A DNA stretch of 11,025 bases from an uncultured Collinsella sp. (GTDB taxonomy: Bacteria > Actinomycetota > Coriobacteriia > Coriobacteriales > Coriobacteriaceae): positions 1 to 11,025 of the forward strand of contig URSO01000067.1 in assembly GCA_900550415.1 (NCBI GenBank), in the 5' to 3' direction. The notes beneath the pieces are model-generated. The model searched no databases. It was not told the origin of the DNA and saw only the letters and a program-made list of their open reading frames with translations. The position numbers and the translations under genes were made by a program. Positions 7,054-11,025 of this stretch are shown here, one piece after another; positions within the stretch are counted from its first letter, which is position 1, and each line of letters opens with the position of its first letter.

Positions 7054-9822
7054 TTACAGCAGCTCGCCGTGGCGGGCGATGTAGCGGCGCTTGGCCAGTT
7101 GGGTGAGCGCGATGTAGGCGGCGACAATGCCGATGAGCAGCGCGAAGAAGATTGGCGGCAGCGGCATGAGACCCAGCGCATCGGCGATGGGGCTTGCCGG
7201 CAGCCAGGTGACGAGCACCAGGCCCAGCACGGTGAGGAGGCACAGCGCGGGCGCGGCGTGGTCGCGCGGGCGTGGCAGGCGCGGGGAGCGCAGCATGTGG
7301 ACCACGAGCGTCTGCGACCACATGGACTCGACAAACCAACCGCTCTGGAAGAGCGCCGTAAAGGCCGCCATGCCTGCGACGTCGCCTATAGCGGCAAGCT
7401 CTGCCCAGCTTGCGCCCACGGCGGCGGGGCACACCACAAAGAAGAGCGCGGCGAAAGTCACGATATCAAACAGTGAGCTCACGGGACCCAACTCGAGCAT
7501 AAAGCCCTTAATGGACGCGGCGTCCCAGGCGCGCGGGCGGGCGGTCCAGGCGTCGTCGACGGTGTCCCACGGCAGCGCGATGCACACGATCTCGTAGACC
7601 AGCGACAGCAGTACTAGCTGCAGAGCGCTCATGGGCAAAAACGGCAAGAACAGGCTCGCGACGGTCACGGATAGCACGTTGCCAAAGTTGGAGCTCACCG
7701 TGGTCTTGAGGTACTTGAGCAGGTTGCCGTAGGTGCGGCGGCCTTCGATGATGCCGCGCTCGAGCACGCCCAGGTCCTTCTGGAGCAAGATGATATCGGC
7801 GGATTCCTTGGCGATGTCGACGGCGGAGTCGACCGAGATGCCGCAGTCGCTCGCGCGCATGGCGGCGGCGTCGTTGATGCCGTCACCCATAAAGCCCACG
7901 GTGTGACCGAGCAGCTCGCGCATGACGCGCACCAGGCGCGCCTTCTGCAGAGGCGAGAGCTTGGCGAAGAGGTGGGTGTTCTCGGCGCGCTCGGCAAGTT
8001 CGGCGTCATCGAGCGCATCGATCTCGGAGCCGAGCAAGACGTTGCTCGCGTCGATACCGATCTGTTCGCAGACGGTGGCGGCGACGCGGTCGTTGTCGCC
8101 GGTCAGGACCTTGACCGCCACACCCTTGGCCTCGAGCGTGGCGACGGCGCCCGCGGCACTCGCCTTGGGCGGATCGAGGAAGGCCAAAAAGCCCATCAAC
8201 ACCATGTCGCATTCGTCGGCGATGCCAAACTCGCCCACGCAGCGCGGATTGGTTTTCTGCGCCACGGCAATCACGCGCAGGCCCTCGGCGTTGAGCCCGG
8301 CGACCTGCTTGCGAATCTGGGCGAGCTTATCTTCGGTAAGCGGCTGGGCGGCGCCATCGACCTCGACAAAGGAGCAGATCTCGAGCATTTCCTCGGCAGC
8401 TCCCTTGGTGACCATCTGGGTTTTGCCCTGGGCGTCGGCGACAACTACGCTCAGGCGGCGGCGCGAGAAATCGAAGGGCACCTCGTCGACCTTGGTATAG
8501 CGGTCGCGCAGGCTCTGGCCCAGCATAGAATCGGGCACGACGGTCGAGGGCGTCACATCGGCACGGTCGATGACGGCCAGGTCGATAAGGTTTTTGAGGC
8601 CGGTCTGGAAGAAGCTGTTCAAAAACGCATGGCGCAGCACGCGCGCATCCTCGTTGCCGTCGGTGTTGAGGTAGCGCTCGAGCACGATGCGGTCTTCGGT
8701 GAGGGTGCCGGTCTTGTCGCAGCACAGGACGTCCATCGCGCCGAGGTTTTGGATCGCCGGCAGCTCCTTGACGATAACCTGGCGGCGGGCGAGGTCCTTG
8801 GCGCCCTGCGACAGGCTCGTGGTCACGATGACGGGAAGCATCTGCGGCGTGATGCCCACGGCCACGCTCGTGGCGAACAGCAGCGCGTCGATGACGTTGC
8901 CCTTGGTGGCGGCGTTGATGGCAAAGACGGCCGGCGCCATAACGAGCATGAGGCGTACGAGCAACATGGAGACGCTCGCGACACCGCGGTCAAACGCGCT
9001 CTTCTCGCCGCGCCCGTTGAGCATCTTGGCGATGCCGCCCAGGTAGGTGTCCGAGCCGGTGGCAACGACAAGTGCCATGGCGGTGCCGTTTTGCACGGAG
9101 GTGCCGGTAAAGACGATGTTCTTGCAGGCAGAGAGCGGCAGCGCGGAGCTGTCGGCACCCTCGACAACCGTGGCGGCAGCGGTCTTCTCGACGGCCTCGC
9201 TCTCGCCCGTGAGCGCGGACTCGATCACAAATAGGTCGCGCGCGGTGATGATGCGGGCGTCGGCCGGCACCATATCGCCGGCAGAGAGGCGGATCACATC
9301 GCCGGGGACGAGCTCGTCGAAGGGGATCTCGACGCGCTCGCCGTCGCGCAGGGCACAGCAGGTGTTGGAGACCAGGTCCTTAAGGGCCTCGGCCGCATTG
9401 CCGCTGCGGGCTTCCTGGATAAACTTCATGCCGCCCGATACCAGCAGCATGATGCCGATGACGATGACCGTGGAGGGGTCACGCTGCAGCTCGGGCACGG
9501 CGAGCACGTCGATGTAGAGCGAGACCAGTGCGAGGGCGGCGAGGATGCCAGCGAAGGGATCGACGAACGCGTCGGCGATGCGGCGGGCGAGCGTCTTGGT
9601 CGGCGCTTCGATGGTGTTGGGGCCGACGGCGCTCAGGCGCTCGGCGGCGTGCTCGGCGGTGAGGCCGTCGGCTGTGGCGTCGAGCAGCACGAGGGCATCC
9701 TCGGCGCTATGGGTGGCGGCGAATATGGTGTTCTTGGACATGCCGGTATGAGCGGCGGGGCGCGCCGTGCGGCGGCGCTTGGAGATGGCTTCGAGTACCG
9801 TGGCGGTTTTGAGCATCAGCAT
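7054..9822 (-). CDS. mgtA: Magnesium-importing P-type ATPase (type IIIB)
   Basis: ATP-driven Mg2+ importer of the MgtA/MgtB family in the cytoplasmic membrane, 922 aa, close to the usual ~900. Landmarks in order: M1-M2 at about 83-137 ending in KFIQEAR; actuator loop with LTGES (204-208); M3-M4 at about 284-335; phosphorylation motif DKTGTLT with Asp369; nucleotide-binding domain with KGA near 473; LTGDN (573-577); GDGIND (646-651); then M5-M10 from about 712, with the family signatures SNFGNVLSV, ALPWDTVDD and FQSGWFVESMWSQTLVVHM. The order and sequence strongly recall E. coli MgtA. The M4 motif reads TPQMLP, where E. coli has TPEMLP. The first ~27 residues are a basic, probably disordered tail. 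Start: AAGGAGGA (9834-9827) is 4 nt upstream of ATG 9822. Expression is probably controlled by the long leader with an upstream ORF (see 9871-10093). Confidence 0.95.
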   Translation of the reverse strand: MLMLKTATVLEAISKRRRTARPAAHTGMSKNTIFAATHSAEDALVLLDATADGLTAEHAAERLSAVGPNTIEAPTKTLARRIADAFVDPFAGILAALALVSLYIDVLAVPELQRDPSTVIVIGIMLLVSGGMKFIQEARSGNAAEALKDLVSNTCCALRDGERVEIPFDELVPGDVIRLSAGDMVPADARIITARDLFVIESALTGESEAVEKTAAATVVEGADSSALPLSACKNIVFTGTSVQNGTAMALVVATGSDTYLGGIAKMLNGRGEKSAFDRGVASVSMLLVRLMLVMAPAVFAINAATKGNVIDALLFATSVAVGITPQMLPVIVTTSLSQGAKDLARRQVIVKELPAIQNLGAMDVLCCDKTGTLTEDRIVLERYLNTDGNEDARVLRHAFLNSFFQTGLKNLIDLAVIDRADVTPSTVVPDSMLGQSLRDRYTKVDEVPFDFSRRRLSVVVADAQGKTQMVTKGAAEEMLEICSFVEVDGAAQPLTEDKLAQIRKQVAGLNAEGLRVIAVAQKTNPRCVGEFGIADECDMVLMGFLAFLDPPKASAAGAVATLEAKGVAVKVLTGDNDRVAATVCEQIGIDASNVLLGSEIDALDDAELAERAENTHLFAKLSPLQKARLVRVMRELLGHTVGFMGDGINDAAAMRASDCGISVDSAVDIAKESADIILLQKDLGVLERGIIEGRRTYGNLLKYLKTTVSSNFGNVLSVTVASLFLPFLPMSALQLVLLSLVYEIVCIALPWDTVDDAWTARPRAWDAASIKGFMLELGPVSSLFDIVTFAALFFVVCPAAVGASWAELAAIGDVAGMAAFTALFQSGWFVESMWSQTLVVHMLRSPRLPRPRDHAAPALCLLTVLGLVLVTWLPASPIADALGLMPLPPIFFALLIGIVAAYIALTQLAKRRYIARHGELL

Positions 9823-9826
9823 AGGG

Positions 9827-9845
9827 TCCTCCTTGTTGAAGGGAG
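9827..9845 (-). promoter_or_regulatory. Hairpin that can mask the mgtA ribosome-binding site
   Basis: On the mgtA transcript CUCCCUU (9845-9839) lies four nt (CAAC) before AAGGAGGA (9834-9827). UU/AA, CC/GG, then U-A and C-G after a bulged C give about six pairs that cover the Shine-Dalgarno core. The stem is short, so it may be only weakly stable on its own. Confidence 0.4.
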
Positions 9846-9870
9846 TTAGCGTACGTGTCGTATGTGCTTC

Positions 9871-10013
9871 AAAAAACCTAGATGTCGCTCACGTCATGCT
9901 TTCGAACCACCACGAAGGGACAGGCACCTTTGTGGTGGTTTTGACGATCGGCTGTTGGCGCTTATGCGTGCGCGGAATCCTCGCGGCGTGCCGAGGGCGA
10001 CATGCAGGTTTTT
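9871..10013 (-). repeat. Long-range inverted repeat with terminal U-tract in the mgtA leader
   Basis: On the transcript AAAAACCUGCAUGUCGC (10013-9997) can pair with GCGACAUCUAGGUUUUU (9888-9872): 15 Watson-Crick pairs, one G-U and one C-C mismatch over 17 positions. The second arm ends in six U residues (9876-9871). The first arm lies inside the 23-codon ORF, roughly codons 7-13, while the second lies about 75 nt beyond its stop. The ~108-nt loop contains the dispersed hairpin. Confidence 0.7.
9905..9940. repeat. Copy 3 of the dispersed hairpin repeat
   Basis: AACCACCACGAAGG (9905-9918) pairs with CCTTTGTGGTGGTT (9927-9940) with one wobble position. It differs from the copy at 3266-3302 by one A-to-G change and one missing G. 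Here it lies inside the mgtA leader; a four-T run (9939-9942) is on the + strand, where no gene needs terminating, so its role is not simple termination. Confidence 0.8.
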
Positions 10014-10033
10014 CGACTATGACTGCCTTCCAT
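9962..10033 (-). CDS. Predicted 23-aa leader peptide upstream of mgtA
   Basis: ATG at 10033-10031, stop TAA at 9964-9962, 23 residues, beginning MEGSHSRKTCM and ending in a polar, charged stretch (SPSARREDSAHA). It is preceded by AAGGAGGTG (10046-10038), a perfect match to the anti-Shine-Dalgarno complement and the best ribosome-binding site in the window; GGAGG is 6 nt from the ATG. It is in the mgtA leader, about 60 nt after the predicted transcription start and 139 nt before the mgtA start. The peptide is too short for a domain and has no hydrophobic helix. I infer a regulatory leader peptide: its codons 7-13 form one arm of the long-range stem, so ribosome position would decide which structure forms. 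In E. coli and Salmonella mgtA is preceded by the leader ORF mgtL, but this peptide is not similar to MgtL as I recall it. It could also be a chance ORF, though the ribosome-binding site argues against that. Confidence 0.6.
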   Translation of the reverse strand: MEGSHSRKTCMSPSARREDSAHA

Positions 10034-10099
10034 GGCACACCTCCTTAAGGCCGGGCGCGGCGCGCTTTGGGTATCTCGTACCCGTTACAATCCGCCCGT

Positions 10100-10128
10100 A
10101 TTCTTGATGAGGGGGTTTGCCGTGTCAA
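10100..10128 (-). promoter_or_regulatory. Sigma70-type promoter of mgtA
   Basis: On the minus strand, a perfect -35 TTGACA (10128-10123), a 17-nt spacer and -10 AAGAAT (10105-10100, 4 of 6 consensus) place the start of transcription near 10093. The -35 box is flanked by GGGGTTG (10132-10126) and CAAACCCC (10119-10112), an imperfect inverted repeat that could be an operator. Confidence 0.6.
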
Positions 10129-10257
10129 CCCCAATGTTTGGAAAACCATTGCCCCTGACAAAGCCTTTACAGAATGCCGAGGCCCCAAAGCGCGCCCGCA
10201 ACGCGCCCTGCCTGCGCTAAACTGGAAGGCACGTACGCGATTACGAGAGGAGCCCGC
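10129..10257. other. Upstream region of pyrE, no clear promoter
   Basis: This is the pyrE-proximal part of the 435-nt gap between mgtA and pyrE. CAATG (10133-10137) and CATTG (10147-10151) form a small inverted repeat. TAAACT (10218-10223) could be a -10 element for pyrE, but no convincing -35 lies 17 nt upstream. No reading frame here has coding support: an open extension of pyrE to ATG 10174 lacks a ribosome-binding site and looks unlike the family. Confidence 0.4.
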
Positions 10258-10938
10258 ATGGAGGCTTACAAGCAAGAGTTCATCAAGTTCATGGTTGAGT
10301 CCGACGTTCTTAAATTCGGCAGCTTTACGCTCAAGAGCGGCCGTCAGTCCCCGTTCTTTATGAACGCCGGCGCCTATGTGACGGGCTATCAGCTCAAGAA
10401 GCTGGGCGAGTATTACGCCCAGGCCATCCACGATAACTTTGGCGACGACTTTGACGTGCTGTTTGGACCGGCCTACAAGGGTATTCCGCTGGCCGTCGTG
10501 ACCGCAATTGCCTACCACGAGCTGTACGGCAAGGAGGTCAAGTACTGCTGCGATCGCAAGGAGGCCAAGGACCACGGCGCCGACAAGGGCAACCTGCTGG
10601 GCTACGAGCCCCAGGACGGCGACCGCGTGGTCATGGTCGAGGACGTCACCACCAGCGGTAAGTCCATCGACGAGACCTATCCCAAGGTCAAGGCTGCTGC
10701 CGATGTCGAGATCAAGGGCCTCATCGTGTCCCTCAACCGCATGGAGGTCGGCAAGGGTGGCGTGACCACCGCGCAGAAGGAGATCGAGGCCAAGTACGGT
10801 TTCCCCGTCGCGAGCATCGTCTCCATGGCCGAGGTCGTCGAGACCCTCTACAACCACGAGATCGACGGCAAAGTCGTCATCGACGACGAGCTCAAGGCCG
10901 CTATCGACGCCTACTACGAGCAGTACGGAGCTCGTTAG
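10258..10938 (+). CDS. pyrE: Orotate phosphoribosyltransferase
   Basis: Catalyses orotate + PRPP to orotidine 5'-phosphate + PPi, the fifth step of de novo UMP synthesis, in the cytoplasm with Mg2+. The 226-aa product, similar in length to the ~213 aa of the E. coli enzyme, begins MEAYKQEF. It shows the substrate region FGSFTLKSGRQSPFF (about 20-34), the GPAYKGIPLA segment (about 70-79), the catalytic loop RKEAKDHGADKG (about 99-110) and the PRPP-binding motif VVMVEDVTTSGKS (about 123-135). GAGAGGAG (10245-10252) is 5 nt before ATG 10258, and homologues begin here, so the in-frame ATG at 10174 is rejected. It is divergent from mgtA. The stop codon overlaps a hairpin at 10937-10966. No downstream partner on the same strand is visible in the window. 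Confidence 0.95.
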   Translation: MEAYKQEFIKFMVESDVLKFGSFTLKSGRQSPFFMNAGAYVTGYQLKKLGEYYAQAIHDNFGDDFDVLFGPAYKGIPLAVVTAIAYHELYGKEVKYCCDRKEAKDHGADKGNLLGYEPQDGDRVVMVEDVTTSGKSIDETYPKVKAAADVEIKGLIVSLNRMEVGKGGVTTAQKEIEAKYGFPVASIVSMAEVVETLYNHEIDGKVVIDDELKAAIDAYYEQYGAR

Positions 10939-10966
10939 TTACGGCGTTTTACCAAACGCCGTAACT
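10937..10966. terminator. 13-bp hairpin overlapping the pyrE stop codon
   Basis: AGTTACGGCGTTT (10937-10949) pairs perfectly with AAACGCCGTAACT (10954-10966) around a 4-nt loop. It begins inside the pyrE stop codon TAG. No T-tract follows on either strand, so it is an atypical terminator; its symmetry suits a two-way stop between convergent genes. Confidence 0.55.
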
Positions 10967-11025
10967 GCTCGACGCTGCAAACCCGCCAGAGCGGCAATCT
11001 GCCTTTCAACTTCGGCGGCATGACC
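10939..11025 (-). CDS. Possible C-terminal tail of a gene entering from the right edge
   Basis: On the minus strand a frame is open from the edge for 28 codons to TAA (10941-10939), encoding HAAEVERQIAALAGLQRR then AVTAFGKTP. It looks like an amphipathic helix followed by a short tail. A second minus frame (start ATG near 11022) is also open and ends just beyond, at 10936-10938, so the frame is not certain. If real, the gene converges on pyrE and its stop lies inside the shared hairpin. Too short to identify. Confidence 0.35.
   Translation of the reverse strand, partial: GHAAEVERQIAALAGLQRRAVTAFGKTP

Larger units (their letters stand above)
9823..10093 (-). promoter_or_regulatory. Long structured 5' leader of mgtA
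   Basis: From the predicted start near 10093 to the mgtA ATG, the leader is about 270 nt. In transcript order it contains a 5-bp hairpin GGGTA/TACCC (10083-10069), a 23-codon ORF (10033-9962) with a perfect ribosome-binding site, the 36-nt dispersed hairpin (9940-9905), the second arm of a long-range stem ending in U6 (9888-9871), and a hairpin over the mgtA ribosome-binding site (9845-9828). I looked for M-box (ykoK) consensus segments and see none. Function is inferred from layout: conditional expression of a Mg2+ transporter. Confidence 0.55.

Noticed and set aside
7903..9234. 443-codon open frame on the + strand opposite mgtA
   Set aside because: Composition is rich in His, Gly, Asp and Ala as expected for the reverse of a GC-rich gene; mgtA on the other strand carries every P-type ATPase motif.
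9871..10013. The inverted repeat as terminal repeats of a small transposon (MITE)
   Set aside because: No target-site duplication is visible at the ends (CTTC before, CGAC after), and one arm lies inside a well-initiated ORF, which fits an RNA structure better. Not fully excluded.
9823..10093. M-box (ykoK) magnesium riboswitch upstream of mgtA
   Set aside because: The conserved M-box segments I know are not visible, and the structure found instead uses an arm inside an ORF. A covariance-model search would settle it.
10174..10257. N-terminal extension of pyrE from ATG 10174
   Set aside because: There is no ribosome-binding site at 10174, whereas GAGAGGAG precedes ATG 10258, and the extra 28 residues do not resemble the family N-terminus.

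Overview
The window reads as GC-rich bacterial chromosome, most likely from a gut actinobacterium of the class Coriobacteriia, probably Collinsella or a close relative. This is an inference from three things: a polytopic membrane protein ending in a LuxR-type HTH (an architecture abundant in that class), lipoproteins whose signal peptides have an S-R-x-A-F-V-A-x-A-G pattern, and a dispersed hairpin built on AACCACCACAAAGG / CCTTTGTGGTGGTT. No rRNA, tRNA, CRISPR array, transposase or prophage gene is visible.

Layout. Positions 68-1447 (+) encode a cytoplasmic GH140/DUF4038 apiosidase-like glycoside hydrolase whose stop codon lies inside a long hairpin. Positions 1448-1718 are non-coding, with small direct and inverted repeats and a weak promoter. 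Positions 1719-3263 (+) encode the membrane LuxR-type regulator, followed two bases later by an intrinsic terminator that is also a copy of the dispersed hairpin. Positions 3409-6974 (+) look like a four-gene operon of unknown role: a single-pass membrane protein, a zinc-ribbon protein with a Gln-rich segment, and two diverged tandem lipoprotein paralogues. The first lipoprotein is split by one in-frame TGA. Converging on this operon is mgtA (7054-9822, -), a P-type Mg2+ transporter. Divergent from mgtA is pyrE (10258-10938, +), which may face the tail of another gene entering from the right edge.

The most interesting part is the roughly 270-nt leader of mgtA (minus strand, about 10093 to 9823). 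It has a good sigma70-type promoter (TTGACA, 17 bp, AAGAAT), then an unlisted 23-codon ORF behind a perfect AAGGAGGTG ribosome-binding site. A 17-nt segment inside that ORF is complementary to a downstream segment that runs directly into six U residues. A small hairpin further down can mask the mgtA ribosome-binding site. Together these look like a translation-coupled attenuator for a Mg2+ transporter, analogous in logic to the enterobacterial mgtL-mgtA leader but with unrelated sequence. I see no M-box (ykoK) riboswitch motifs.

How the genes work together: mgtA and pyrE share an upstream region but belong to separate pathways (Mg2+ import and UMP synthesis). The four-gene operon probably makes cell-envelope proteins. 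The LuxR-type protein could regulate an adjacent gene, but nothing in the sequence proves its target.
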